This document shows, piece by piece, positions 14,201-25,690 of a stretch of DNA of 64,000 bases. The notes below the pieces were generated by a model. That model saw only the letters and a program-made list of their open reading frames with translations, was not told the DNA's origin and did not search any database. The stretch spans positions 11,842,001 to 11,906,000 of the forward strand of contig CM060200.1 in assembly GCA_030562195.1 (NCBI GenBank), in the 5' to 3' direction. The stretch is from Nipponacmea schrenckii (taxonomy: Eukaryota; Mollusca; Gastropoda; Lottiidae). The position numbers were made by a program, and so were the translations under genes. Positions within the stretch are counted from its first letter, which is position 1, and every line of letters starts with the position of its first letter.

Positions 14201-17200
14201 ATTCCGTTTCATAGAAAAGTTTGATAAGAAAAAAATAAAGTTGAATGACATTTCAGGGCTCATTAAATGCGCGTACTCAAAACAGCTGGAATGCATATTA
14301 TCATATCTCACTCAGCAATCACCTTAGAAATATTTTGTGGTAAACTCTATTGACTTAAGTTTGGCTTTTGTCACCAGATGTTTCTGCCCACCGGCCCAAT
14401 AGCCTACATAGTCTAGTCATGAAAGCACTATTGCTGAAGACTTCTTCTACAATTTTTGATATTTGTGCACTTTTCTGATTCGAGATTGATCTGTAAAGTA
14501 TTTACCTACCGAGTTTGTTTCAAGCTGATGTGATTTCCGATTGAAAGGCTAAGAACTTTCATCATCCCTAAATTTTCGAAAATTAAACCAAATAGGCTAC
14601 ACAACCATGAAGTTATAGTGTATTTGGGCGCCAAGGGCCACAAAAAAATTAAGACAACTATACTGAATAAAGGGAATACTGGAGATACAATCTGAAGTTA
14701 TGGGCAAGTTATGCAAAATAATTATATGCGAAAGACGACAGTAAACTTGTTAGGTATACGTTATTTCATAACAGGATTTTTTAAATGTCTATTAGCATTC
14801 TTTCCATTCCATAAGCTTAATGCCTTTCTCCAGATGTTAACAATAGAACTAACTCGTGTTTAAATAGCGTAAAGAAATTCCTCCTTGCTTATCTGGTTTT
14901 GGAAGCATATACCTCTGTTAAACGAAGCGTCTGTTTTCAATATGAAGCGCCTGACACCAAGTGAATGATCTGTGAGAAGCCGATAATGATGATTGGGTGA
15001 TGGATTTGCCTCATCTTATTGCTATAGTAGTAAATAACTATGCCACAATTTCATGGAACAAAATACACACACGAATGCTTTATTTTTTACCGTTTTTTTA
15101 TGATTGGAGAAATGCAGGCGGGTTTTCTTTCTTATTATGCTTATACAAATACAAATACTTGAATACAGAGCGGAATGCCAATATACATTTATACAAAAAA
15201 AAACCCAAAAAACAGATACGATTTGTTTAATAAACAATCAGAAATTTTGCAGCACATCTTTCCAAAAAGCTGCATTCCTTCGAATACGAATTGCATTCTT
15301 CTGGGTTGTTTTACTCGAGGTGGATGTAACCAGAAACCCTTCAATTAGATGAAGTGATGTAATGAATAGATAAGAATAAACATTTTTAAAGAGCTTGTAA
15401 ATTTTTGGCTCTTTGGGTTGTTTATTTTAAATTTTTTTTTTTTTTGGATTATTTCGAAAATTCCCTATGAAGCATATTGGAAAAGGAATACACCCTTAGC
15501 TAAACGAGTCTTTACAACATCAACCAAAATCAATCATCAGTCTTCACCAGTTTTATTTATCATTTTAGGGTAGTTGGTATCTGGTCTCAAGAAGGATGTA
15601 AACTAGTTACTACTGGTGATTCTTCTACTACATGTCAATGTGATCACCTTACCAATTTCGCTATTCTAATGGATGTACAGGGGGTTGAGGTATAGTTTAA
15701 TTAAGAGGCATATTCGCCATCTGTCTGGCAAATCGTACTTGTCTCAGAAACGATTATTATTTTAGCTAAACTTATCATTAATATTAATCACAGTTAAAAT
15801 TTTAGCCCCCATATCCCTGTGTGTGCAGAATAATTCACGTTTAAAAGTTTGAAATTGCTACACCGCCATATATAAAAAATATATTCGGCCTATATTAAAT
15901 TGAAAATCGGAACTATCTCAACCAAATACATGAAAAAACTGTTTAAACAGATATGATAGAAATTAACTATTCCATTTGATGTGTATTTCAGATGTCGACT
16001 GTCCATTCATCTTTTCTTAGGATTATAACACTAGTGGGATGTATAATATCTATAATATGTTTCTTACTTTGTTTTATTACATTCAATTGTTTTAGGTAAG
16101 TTATTTCGTTGACCACATTCTTTTTGGGTCATTTATGTGGTAGGTCTAATTATATCAATAGCATCCTTGTTGACTTTTCTTAAGGCCGTTACTGGACATT
16201 GTCTTGGACAATGAGTCGTTGGTAAAGAGTCAATCTGGGCCTTATATTTTGAATGGAATGTTATATTAATAGAACATGATGTTAATAAGAAACAAAATTA
16301 TTCCATTAGGAATCGGCCTCACAATGCACATTATATATACACTCATTGTAAAAAGTCGTAAAAATGCAAGTCGGAAAAAATATTTCAGACAGATGTTAAC
16401 TTGTAAGTTTGAATTTTATCACGAGCTTGGAATTAACAATTATAGTATACACATACATTGTATTGATATATGAAAGATATAATTTGTGGGAAACGTAGGA
16501 TTTTTCTTTGCCACTCAACGGTAAACAGCCCATAATAAACTTGATTGTTCGGAAGGGGCAAGTTCTATATGCAATGGGGCAATAAGAGTAGCGTGTTAAT
16601 TTGCATAAGTCAAATTTTTAGAATGTCCAATTTTATCTTGTGAGCCTAATTCCCATTGTAGCTACGGAGTTGGTATACGTATGGTCGAGAGATTGCATGT
16701 GTTTCAGAAGACATCCATTTACAATTTAAATTGTAGTACGATTAGATCCATTTCAAAGAAAACACATATACCACAATGGTCGGAATTGGAATTTAATTAA
16801 AGCAATGAAATGATAAAAGCGATTGCTTTATACTTCAAATGGTCACAAAGAGACAGTCGCCATTTTTAATTATACATATACGACACATTATAGATGCTTA
16901 ATACATAGATGTCATCAAATTCCTAGAAATCAGCCATATAAACCAAACGTATTTACATTGCAAACTGATATGTATTTTAACATTAAAATCTACACTTGTT
17001 TCATACTTTTCAGTGCAATACAAGGAGAAAGAAACTCAATTCACAAGAATTTGGTGTTTTGTTTATTTGTTGCTGAAATATTATTTTTAGTTGGTATAGA
17101 TAAAACAGAAAACAAGGTATAAACATTTGGTTATAATTTTTCTCTGTTTTTTGTCATTTTCCATTAATATATCATATGTTTTGACCTTTATAACACTAAT

Positions 17201-20200
17201 ATCAAAATATAGACTATGTCTTTCATGATAAATTTGATTAGGAACAGACAGAGAATGTTTGGCTCACCTGGTTTTTATGGTAAAGTAGTGTGCAGTGACT
17301 TCTGTTGGTACGATACGAACATGTGCGCGTTAATAGGAATATAATATACAAATATCGAATTTTTTTTTTGCTTAAAGTGGACTAAGTATTCCGGTTTTCC
17401 AAATCTTCGCTAGCTTATAACAGTCAAATAAAAGTGAATGTGAAGGTCTACACATTTCATTAGAACTCTGAATTTACAAATACAGCGTACTCTGTTGAGT
17501 GTATTCCGACATTTTACTTAATCAGACATCTTTTTCTGGTCTCGATTGATTTTCTTCTTTTAAAAAAAAACTCTTTTTCGACATTCTGTGCATAACGAAC
17601 TACGACACTAATCAGTGGTCCCGATACTTTGTATATTCCGACATCTAGTCAGCTTAATTACTTATCGCCATTTAGATAATCGCTTACTTCATTGATAATC
17701 GTGATCAAAAGATCGCTGAAATAAAATCTTCTGATAAATCACCGGCAATGACCTCAATTTCAGATCAATGATATTTTAGAATATTGATTTTCTTTATAAA
17801 ATACCTTCAACTTTTCTTCCAGCTAACATGTGGTCTGATAGCCGGATTTCTACATTATTTCTTCTTAACAGCGTTTACATGGATGTTTTTAGAGGGTTTA
17901 CATATTATTTGTATGTTAGTGCAAGTATTTGACGCTGCTAAATCCAGATTGCCTTACTATTATTTTGTCGGTTACGGTAAGAGCGCTTTATGAATCCATG
18001 ATAATTGACTCCATGTGCAATAAAAAAATTCTCAGCGTATCACAGATAAGGCATAATTTATGTCTTAAATTTAAGAAGTTATGAGACATCGAATCAATAT
18101 ATAGAATATTAAGGAATATTAAGGAATTTAGTGGCTCTCACCTGGGTTGCAATTAATCTTGAGATACCGTTGATAAACTATAATGTCGTTTAAAGGTACT
18201 CATGTTTTATTAATTCGTTTTTAGGCTTCCCACTGGCTATTGTCGCTGTGTCTGCTGGAATATATCATCAAGGTTATGGCACTGACAGATAGTAAGTATA
18301 GATATTTTAAAAGAAATTTGTATATGTAACAATGTCGTATCAACTATAGTTATTATAGGATAGTATAATATGGGGGGTAACTGTTATTTATTAAAACCAG
18401 TTTTACAATTTTTATTTGAATGTCATAGCGTTATGTAACGTGTAACTTTTTTTTACTAGTTGTTGGTTGACTTCTGAAAATTATTTCATTTGGAGTTTTG
18501 CTGGACCAATTGCTGTTGTTTTATTGGTAAGTATTGTTGATAGCAGTGAAAAAGTATTAATTCAGAACCATTTTCCTTCAAAATAATTAATAAATAACAG
18601 ACCTATATATGACAATATATCCATTAAATTAAGTAATTATTGAAAAGGTGTTTCAATATTACTTAGTTTAATGGACTATTGCGCAGTTTTTTTCTTTTAT
18701 TTGGAGAGAGTCTGTTGTTCACTAAGAACAAAAACTCATCTTGTCCAAGATTAAAAATTTCAATTCATCCTAATAGATAGTATATCTTTAATTGGTGTAT
18801 CCGCTAAAATAAAGAACTTACAAAGATGCTACGATTTTATCGAGCACGCAATGTTGCCTCCTTAATATGATCTTTATACAGTTTTTCTTTTAGAACTGGT
18901 GCTTCAACAATCCTTTTCTGAAATCACATTCAAAATTTTGATCTAGAAATTTATATTATATGTTTTATTGTCTGATTGTAGGTGAACTCTATAGTGTTAA
19001 TCTATGCCATGACAACTGTATGCCGTCATTCAGAGTATGTATTTAGTGGTGGTAAAGACAAGTCTGGATCAGATATGAGGTATGCATTAAATTATCAAAA
19101 ATAGATCCTTCACTGGTGACCTAATAATGAATACATTTGATCCATCAATAGATATTTATTACTGACTTGCGGTATTCATCAAAGGTTTGTATTGTGAACT
19201 TCCGGTAATGTTCATATGGCCTTCGTAAAATGTTAATTTCGCACAGAACATAACTTGTAGACTCTAAGTGTCGTTAAGGGGTTTCCTGTACACTTCTAGT
19301 ATGGCTCAGAACGGTACTCTTAGACTTCCGGTATGGTTCAGAACGGTACATGTAGACTATCGGTATGGTTCAGAACGGTACCTGTAGGCTACCTGAATGG
19401 TTCAAAACGTTCCCTGTGGATTCTGGTATGGTTCAGAATGGTGCCCTTGGATTTGTGGAATGGTTTGGAGCGATATGTGTGCACTTCCGGTATGGTTTAT
19501 AACGATAATTATATGTATTTGTCTTAAACACAATTAATTTTTTTACAGGGCATGGATACAAGGTGCAATAGCAATAGAGGTTATTCTTGGATTAACGTGG
19601 ATATTTGGCTATTGCTTCATCTCTCAAGAAACAATAGCATTAGCTTATATATTCACTGTATTGAACAGTCTACAAGGATTGTTTATATTCTGTTTCCATT
19701 GTCTCCTCAATAAAAAGGTAAGTTCTATCTTGGTGTTTGATAGAGAAGAAAAGTTTTGTATTGATCCTCATGAGCTCTACATAGAGGAGTATCGATACCT
19801 GCTATAGCTGGTGTTTCTTAGTTTGGGTGTATTTATATCGATTGATGTGCCCCTTAGAAATATGGATTACTCACAATTGCCCTCTCACTTTGTTTCCAAC
19901 AAATTTAGAAAAATTATGTCCGAAGAGACAAATTATTTCTTCTTTGTTAATGTTCCTTTCTAGAAGCATTTCAGGGATTTTGATGTAGTCTCTTGGTTAT
20001 GCGCTTCCGGTTTGAAAAGAAGACCCCCCCCCCCTCACTCTATGTACTGGCGCTGCTATTGCCTGGACCACAATAGAAGATTTAGACCAAATAGAACCAT
20101 AGAAACGAAATTGAAGCTGTAGTCTAGTGCTTTATTAATGATATTGTTAATTTCAGGTAATGAAAGAGTACAAGAGAATATTCCATATCACCAAACGACC

Positions 20201-20312
20201 AGCTTCCTCAACACAAACAGCTTCATTAATGCGAAAACAAGGTGCTTCTTATGAATTATCTCATCCTAGTCAGACTATGTCTCAAAGTCATTCGGAACCT
20301 TCAAAAGCTTAA
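8282..20312 (+). CDS. Adhesion G-protein-coupled receptor with N-terminal C-type lectin domain (5' exon missing)
   Basis: Nineteen exons keep frame: 8282-8433, 8909-9045, 10308-10435, 10577-11005, 11665-11774, 11998-12243, 12456-12639, 12892-13014, 13162-13364, 13726-13778, 15569-15689, 15992-16095, 17014-17116, 17823-17976, 18225-18291, 18460-18526, 18982-19079, 19549-19717, 20157-20312. About 933 residues are visible. Order: a C-type lectin domain in exons 1-3 (WWIGLK, GEPNN with the EPN sugar/calcium motif, then ND before the last Cys pair and PYVCE); a Thr-rich mucin-like stalk; a HormR domain (GIQWP...C, then PDLSAC); a GAIN domain; a GPS with [12 protein letters not shown], the HL/T autoproteolysis site intact; seven membrane segments ([12 protein letters not shown] in TM3, GLTWIFG in TM6, NSLQGLFIF in TM7); and a short Ser-rich tail. 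Known for the family: the GPS is self-cleaved and a tethered agonist activates G proteins. Ligand and signal peptide are unknown. Single exon boundaries are by eye. Confidence 0.92.
9936..10115. repeat. Intronic copy of the palindromic dispersed repeat
   Basis: The intron between lectin exons 2 and 3 contains TTTAAAGCAATACCATCTCT TAGAATGG at one end and CTCATTTTGGCCAATTTTCA with CATCCTAAATACCG at the other. The same blocks, in matching order, bound the better preserved copy at 37639-37894. It does not overlap the exons. Confidence 0.45.
11123..11367 (+). other. Possible alternative terminal exon of the lectin-GPCR
   Basis: After exon 4 ends at 11005 (one base into a codon), an acceptor-like TTTCTACAG precedes 11123. 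In the phase exon 4 requires, an 81-codon open frame then runs to a TAA at 11365-11367. It does not resemble the HormR continuation, which is clearly in the exon at 11665. If used, it would give a soluble lectin-stalk protein lacking GAIN and 7TM. Polyadenylation evidence is absent, so it may simply be intronic open frame. Confidence 0.2.
13779..15568. other. Large intron of the lectin-GPCR, nothing else recognised
   Basis: This ~1.8 kb intron separates the exon carrying the PLCSF motif from the GPS exon. Open frames near 14997-15352 on both strands are short, overlap one another and look like chance. No clear repeat was seen. Confidence 0.5.
19300..19507 (+). repeat. 32-bp intronic minisatellite
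   Basis: Between the exon ending at 19079 and that starting at 19549, about six to seven diverging copies of a 32-bp unit based on TATGGTTCAGAACGGTAC occur in tandem. The first units are nearly exact; later ones drift. The short open frame across them is a product of the repetition. Confidence 0.8.
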
Positions 20313-22325
20313 ATAATTATTGTCTGTAAAATAATTGTAAATGGTCTAGTCAATGCCAGTTTAAGTATTAACGTAAAAATTAAGCATTTTTAAGATTAAG
20401 GCAGCTTTGTGGACCTGCTTCAATAACAGGAGTTTTCTCTTATAGAATATAAGGAATATACGATGTTAAATCAAAGAGACAAGATCTGCCGCAATCACCT
20501 AAATTAGATCGCTATATCAAATCAAATGATTTCTTGAAATTTTTTGGTTTAAAATACTATTTAAAGGGCCCTTACAATTTCTGCTATGTTTTAATGATAT
20601 TGACTTTGATTCAAATTATCTATACCAGGGCCATGGCATTGTTTAATAGCAAGAGCTACTGCAAAGTAAATGCATTTATTTACATTAATTATTGTTTGTA
20701 ATGTCTAGATAACAATGTTGTGGCCTGTTGCTGCACTTTATTCTATGGTTAAATTATTTCATGCCTTATCATTGCATAATGCTATAGTGTTATTCTGTAA
20801 ATAGCAGTAATTGTTATTATTAGGTGAGGATAATGAATTGACATTCTGAGTGTCAATCGGTAATTATTACAAATTATGCATCCGATGTATATTGTTAATT
20901 TAAGGTCTAGGTAGCGTACTATCTAAGGTGTTGTTAAATATGTTTTGAATGATATATTGAGTCTTCAAATGGACATTGAAAATGGGAGAAATATTATATT
21001 ATTAGCTATTTAGCATTGTTTCAAAAACATTCAATACATCTCCAATAAATTTAAAAATCTTAGCAATTATCACTGTATTATAGATATGTATATAAATTGT
21101 ATATAGCATTATCTGTTGAATATTGTCTCATACACTTTATATTGTAGCTCAAAATCAAAGATTCATTTTTATTGTTATATGATATGTCAATTAATATTAA
21201 TGGTTATTTCCTGTGTCAATCAGTATTTTAAATTTGGTATGTCAATCATATGTATAGTTAATTGGTATGTAAATTATCAATGATTAATTGGTATGTAAAA
21301 TATCAATGATTACTTGGTATATAAAATATCAGTAGTTAATTGATTTGTAAAATATCAGTGGTTAATTGGTATGGTAAATGTCAATTGTTATTTGGTATGT
21401 AAAATATCAATTGTTATTTGGTTTGTGAAATATCAAAGATTATTTGCTTTGTAAAATATCAATGGCTATGTACAGGGTATGTACAATTGTTATAGTCATG
21501 TTTGCATTGATATGGTAAACTTATTAGAGATAATTTTATATGTAACAAAATATTATCAATCTTATTCTTAAAAGAACTATGTATAATGTTATAAATCATT
21601 TAAATCACCTCTCTTTAATGATATTTAATATACATTATCTTATTCGGCCATTGTAATCATAAATAGGCTTTTTTGGGTTAATATGCCAAGTCTTATATAT
21701 ATTTTGAAAATTGATATAAACATGTTTCAGGTTCTGTTTTTATATTTCTATATCTCCTTTCAATTTATTTATTGAGCAAATATCATATCATATATTTCAA
21801 ATTCATACTTTTGGTCAATGTGTTTTGTATTGCTTAGAATAAATTCAATCATTTAAGTGTGTTTTCGATACAAATACCATTTTAATTATATCAGTAGGCT
21901 ACCCCTCTCTCTTTCATACTAATAGAGTTCTGGTACCTGGAAAAAGCATACTTTGGGGGATCACAGTTTTGTCTTAAGAGTTCAAGAGTAGCTTGTTCAC
22001 ATTCAAAACATGGATAGTGCCCTCTTTGGTCTCAACGCTAGAATATGATCAAGCTCCAAGATCCGATTTTCTTTCATGGCTTCATGGATGTATGTTAAGA
22101 AACCCAGACCTTTCCAGAGAGCTATCGACTTCAATTTAGTTCAAACCTAGCTGTTTGCTGTATTTATCGTTCCAAGAAAGGCAACAACTCAAAACAGTAA
22201 AAGAACTGGGATAAAAAAAATGAGAAAATCACCAAAGGAATCAATCTCGAAAATCATGAAAAAGGCGCAAAAATGAAGATGAAAATTCTAAATATGCGAC
22301 AAGACGCGACATGTGAAAAGGTTCA
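20313..22325. other. 3' flank of the lectin-GPCR and intergenic sequence
   Basis: The sequence is very AT-rich. AATAAA words occur (for example 21044-21049), but which one serves the receptor transcript cannot be told. From about 21980 the sequence resembles that upstream of 24653, marking the left part of the segmental duplication. Confidence 0.5.
21258..21468 (+). repeat. 26-bp tandem repeat, about eight copies
   Basis: Units based on TTAATTGGTATGTAAAATAT followed by CAATGA repeat head to tail with a 26-bp period. Later units replace TTAATTGG with TTATTTGG, so the array consists of two sub-families side by side. It lies in the 3' flank of the receptor gene. Confidence 0.85.
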
Positions 22326-22333
22326 TGACGTCA
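22326..22333. promoter_or_regulatory. Full CRE palindrome upstream of paralogue 1
   Basis: TGACGTCA lies 64 bp before the start codon and is followed by TAAT. It is the consensus CRE/ATF site and is retained in the second copy at 24538. Function is inferred from conservation between copies in otherwise drifting sequence. Confidence 0.55.
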
Positions 22334-22396
22334 TAATAGAATAATAATACCATTACTATCAACGATTTTCTATATTTGTTATGTAAAATTGAAACT

Positions 22397-23314
22397 ATGG
22401 GCAGAGGTAAGGGATGTTTCACTATGTGCTTCTCTAAGGGCAGAGATTCAACAGATGAGCCAAGAATAAAAGGAGCTCGTACTCTCCCCATACCACGAAG
22501 TGGCGCTTTTCCCCCAAAACAACCGAAAAGGGAGACTAAACCAGAGGCCAGATTTTCACGTCCTGGGAGCAGAGATTCAACAGATGAGCCAAGAATAAAA
22601 CCAATTCGTACACTCCCAATACCACGAAGTGGCGCTTTTACCCCGAAACAACCGAAAAAGGAAACGAAACCAGAGGGTAGATTTTCACAACTTGGGAGCA
22701 GACATTCAACAGATGAGCCAAGAATAAAACCAATTCGTACACTCCCAATACCACGAAGTGGCGCTCTTACCCCGAAACAACCGAAAAAGGAAACGAAACC
22801 AGAGGCCAGATTTTCACGTCCTGGGAAGATAGATTCAACAGATGAGCCAAAAATAAAACGAACTCGTACACTCCCATTACCACGAAGTGACGCTTTTACC
22901 CCGAAACAACCGAAAAAGGAAACGACACCCGAGGGCAGATTTTCACGACCTCTACCAATACCGAAGAATAAATGCATTACTGAAATTAATCCGGAATGCA
23001 ACAATCAATCAAAATCACCTGGAGATGGAAATGTTAATCAGAACAATCATTCATATTGTGCAAATCATAGTATGAAATGGAAAGCACAATCCACAGCAAA
23101 ATCAACATTACAACGAGGGATCAATACACCGAAGGAAAAGAAAAGCATTACCGAGAGAGTACAAGAAATCAAGAGGAGATTCATATCTAAGAAAAAGGGA
23201 GATTGTTCTGGTGGAAAAAGTTCAGAACATGTGATAAAGACTGAGGGGGGACGTAGGCAGAAAAAGTTCAGGTTTTGGTGGATTTTCAGCAGTCAAAATA
23301 AAAAAAGGATCTAG
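22397..23314 (+). CDS. Unrecognised Lys/Pro-rich repeat protein, paralogue 1 (305 aa, intronless)
   Basis: I do not recognise this protein. The start chosen (MGRGKGCFTMCF) is the one shared with paralogue 2; an in-frame codon seven residues upstream is not conserved. Four 43-residue repeats follow (about residues 16-187), each with STDEP(R/K)IK, TLP(I/L)PRS, PKQPK and ETKPE(A/G)RFS. Then come a Cys-containing linker, an Asn/His-rich part, and a basic C-terminus with RRFISKKKG and the block GGRRQKKFRFWWIF. Glycine after the start Met plus two nearby cysteines suggests a lipid-modified N-terminus, but position 6 is not Ser/Thr, so myristoylation is doubtful. No catalytic motif or membrane segment is seen, and it is probably largely disordered. 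Relative to paralogue 2 it lacks a ~110-residue central segment. Strong conservation of both ends in the two copies argues for a real protein. Confidence 0.75.
   Translation: MGRGKGCFTMCFSKGRDSTDEPRIKGARTLPIPRSGAFPPKQPKRETKPEARFSRPGSRDSTDEPRIKPIRTLPIPRSGAFTPKQPKKETKPEGRFSQLGSRHSTDEPRIKPIRTLPIPRSGALTPKQPKKETKPEARFSRPGKIDSTDEPKIKRTRTLPLPRSDAFTPKQPKKETTPEGRFSRPLPIPKNKCITEINPECNNQSKSPGDGNVNQNNHSYCANHSMKWKAQSTAKSTLQRGINTPKEKKSITERVQEIKRRFISKKKGDCSGGKSSEHVIKTEGGRRQKKFRFWWIFSSQNKKRI
22442..22957 (+). repeat. In-frame 129-bp coding repeat, four units
   Basis: The word AGATTCAACAGATGAGCC (one base changed in unit 3) recurs at exactly 129-bp spacing (unit starts 22442, 22571, 22700, 22829). The period is a multiple of three, so unit gain or loss keeps frame. 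Paralogue 2 has only two units (24698 and 24827). Units 2 and 3 are the most alike. Confidence 0.95.
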
Positions 23315-24537
23315 AGAAAGAGAATTATACCGAAATGTTGATCTGGAGAAAACGTAGAAATAAAAATCACATCATAATTTCTTTGAAACCTACCGGATAT
23401 ACTGCTTGGGGCTATAATATGGAATATGAAAATAATTGGTTACTTGAAACGAGTTTTAGGATCAATTTTTTTTTTTAAATGGGCCGGTGAAAAAGTTTTT
23501 ATCATTAAAATGACCAATGCAATTTATTCATTTCATCACATCTATAATATAAGACCATAAGTTTAGTTTAAAAATTTTTAGTGAACAACTTAAAGAGAAG
23601 TAAGCACAGCCTTATCAAAAGTTTGTATTATTGTTGTTTTACATCTAGCTGTGAAATAGTATACATACATTCATTATTTTCGGGGTGTTAGTTTGTGAGG
23701 TTGCTATCTACTTCTATTATTATTTTAATTTTTTGTGTGATTCCGCTACATCGGCAATAAAATACCGTAACTAGATGTCTGCCTTTCTTGGTGTGAATTT
23801 GTTGCAGTCAAATGTCGCAAGGTACCTTTAGGACTACGGGGACTCATGTAATATACAAGAACCTGAAGCTGTTTTTTCCGGAGAATCATCAAGAGTTTAT
23901 TTTGGCTTTTTGTATGAAAATAAAATACATTTGCCAAACTTTTGTTTCATCATTATCTTTAAAAATGTCAATGAACTCACTTATTCTAAAACTTTTGATA
24001 ATGTGAAAAAGGCATATAATAAAAACATGTGATAGTGCATACTCATAGACTAGTCTTTTAATTGTATAAAGGTGATACTTATATTTGATGTAATAGCACA
24101 AAAATAAGTAGTTAACGCCCTGGATTTCAAAAAAAAAAAAAAAAATGAATACAATATGAGGGGTCAGCGCGACGTTTCAACATTTCCTCCCTCCAGAGCT
24201 CAAAGAGTAGCCGGTGACACATCCAAAACATGGATAGAGCCCTCTTTGGTCTTACAGAGCGATAGCTGGCATATGATCTAGCTCCAAGATCAGATGTCTC
24301 GAGACCGGGATCCATAATTTTCAAGTACCAAGTCGTTTTGTAGCCACCAAGGGAGTAAGTCAGGTAAATAAAATCACGAGCAGGGAGGGAGGATTCAACA
24401 GTTTGTATGCTGTATGTATTGTTAGAAGAAAAAGCAACTTAAAAAAGTAAAAGAACTGGGCTCAGAAAAAAAAGGTGCATAACGGAGACTAAAATTTTAA
24501 AGACAAGACGCTACATGACACGACGCAAAACGCTTTA
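23315..24537. other. Spacer between the paralogues
   Basis: It contains the 3' flank of copy 1 and the 5' flank of copy 2. AATAAA words lie after the stop codon (in GAAATAAAAATC near 23358, and in GGCAATAAAATACC near 23755). The former is also present in copy 2; in the latter copy 2 reads AACAAA. No other gene was recognised. Confidence 0.5.
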
Positions 24538-24545
24538 TGACGTCA
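24538..24545. promoter_or_regulatory. Full CRE palindrome upstream of paralogue 2
   Basis: TGACGTCA, again followed by TAAT, lies 108 bp before the start codon. It matches the site at 22326. Spacing to the ATG differs because copy 2 carries about 44 extra bases between the site and the gene. Confidence 0.55.
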
Positions 24546-24652
24546 TAATGGATTTGTCTTATTGTTATTCTGCATTGGCGTCGAAAGGCAATACAGAAGT
24601 CACGATACCTACTATCAAAGACTTACTTTACTTTTGAAGTAAAATTGAAATC

Positions 24653-25690
24653 ATGGGCAGAAGTAAGGGATGTTTCACTATGTGCTTCTCTGGGAGCAGA
24701 GATTCAACAGATGAGCCAAGAATAAAACGAACTCGTGCTCTCCCAATACCACGAAGTGACGCTTTTACCCCGAAACAACAGAAAAGGGAAACGAAACCAG
24801 AGGCCAGATTTTCACGTCCTGGGAAGATAGATTCAACAGATGAGCCAAAAATAAAACGAACTCGTACACTCCCAATACCACGATGTGACGCTTTTCCCCA
24901 GAAACAACCGAAAAAGGAAACGAAACCCGAGGGCAGATTTTCACGACCTCTACCAATACCGAAGAAAAAATGTATTACTGAAATTAATGCCGAATGCAGT
25001 CATCAATGCCGCAGCAAGTCCGTAGGGAATCAAAGGAGGAAAGGCATGAAACCGAGGACAAGGACAGATAAAAAGAAAACTAAAAGACGATCAATTATAT
25101 TAAGGTACAACAGCAGATTGACTGTATACGACAAAACACATGATGACTTCGCTCCTAGAATAGATATTTCATGGCCCGAGGATGAAAAGTTAAGACGCAC
25201 TATAGCCTTTAAATGGGAAGATTTAAAAGCAGTCGTGGCTGAAAAACAAAGAATAGAAAGCAATATACTAAAAGCTAATTTGATGAGACATAACGCGGAA
25301 CTAAGAAAAGTTGAGGAACTAAGGAACCAACAATCCAGGTCTGAGAACGAAAATGTTAATCAGAACAATCATTCACATTGTGAAAATCATAGTATGAAAC
25401 CACAATCCACAGGAAAATCTGAGGCAAGCAATTATTTAGCAACATTAGAACGAGGGATCAATACACCGAAGGAAAAAAAAAGCTTTAGCGAGAGAGTGAA
25501 AGAAATCAAAAGGAGGTTCATATCTAAGAAGAAGGGAAGAGTTGAGCATGATTGTTCTGGTGGTGAAAGTTCAGAAGATGTGGTAAAGACTGAGGGGGGA
25601 CGTAGGCAGAAGAAATTCAGATTTTGGTGGATTTTCGGCAGTCAAAATATTAAAGTATCCACAGAACAGAAATCACTAAATTGGCTATGA
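24653..25690 (+). CDS. Unrecognised Lys/Pro-rich repeat protein, paralogue 2 (345 aa, intronless)
   Basis: It opens MGRSKGCFTMCF and carries two of the 43-residue repeats (about residues 15-101), followed by the shared RPLPIPKKKC ITEI linker. A segment absent from paralogue 1 then follows (about residues 118-230). It is very basic (KKKTKRR), then has an IDISWPEDEKLRRTIAFKWE stretch and a charged, probably helical region rich in Glu/Lys/Arg. The Asn/His-rich part, basic RRFISKKKG block and C-terminal GGRRQKKFRFWWIF match paralogue 1; the last ~18 residues differ. Because the extra segment is open and compositionally coherent, paralogue 1 probably lost it. No enzymatic or membrane motif is visible. 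The basic plus aromatic C-terminal cluster could bind membrane or nucleic acid, but that is speculation. Confidence 0.78.
   Translation: MGRSKGCFTMCFSGSRDSTDEPRIKRTRALPIPRSDAFTPKQQKRETKPEARFSRPGKIDSTDEPKIKRTRTLPIPRCDAFPQKQPKKETKPEGRFSRPLPIPKKKCITEINAECSHQCRSKSVGNQRRKGMKPRTRTDKKKTKRRSIILRYNSRLTVYDKTHDDFAPRIDISWPEDEKLRRTIAFKWEDLKAVVAEKQRIESNILKANLMRHNAELRKVEELRNQQSRSENENVNQNNHSHCENHSMKPQSTGKSEASNYLATLERGINTPKEKKSFSERVKEIKRRFISKKKGRVEHDCSGGESSEDVVKTEGGRRQKKFRFWWIFGSQNIKVSTEQKSLNWL

Noticed and set aside
22288..23004. 238-codon open frame on the minus strand across paralogue 1
   Set aside because: It mirrors the 129-bp repeats of the plus-strand gene. Paralogue 2 does not keep the antisense frame over the same length, and the sense proteins are conserved at both ends.
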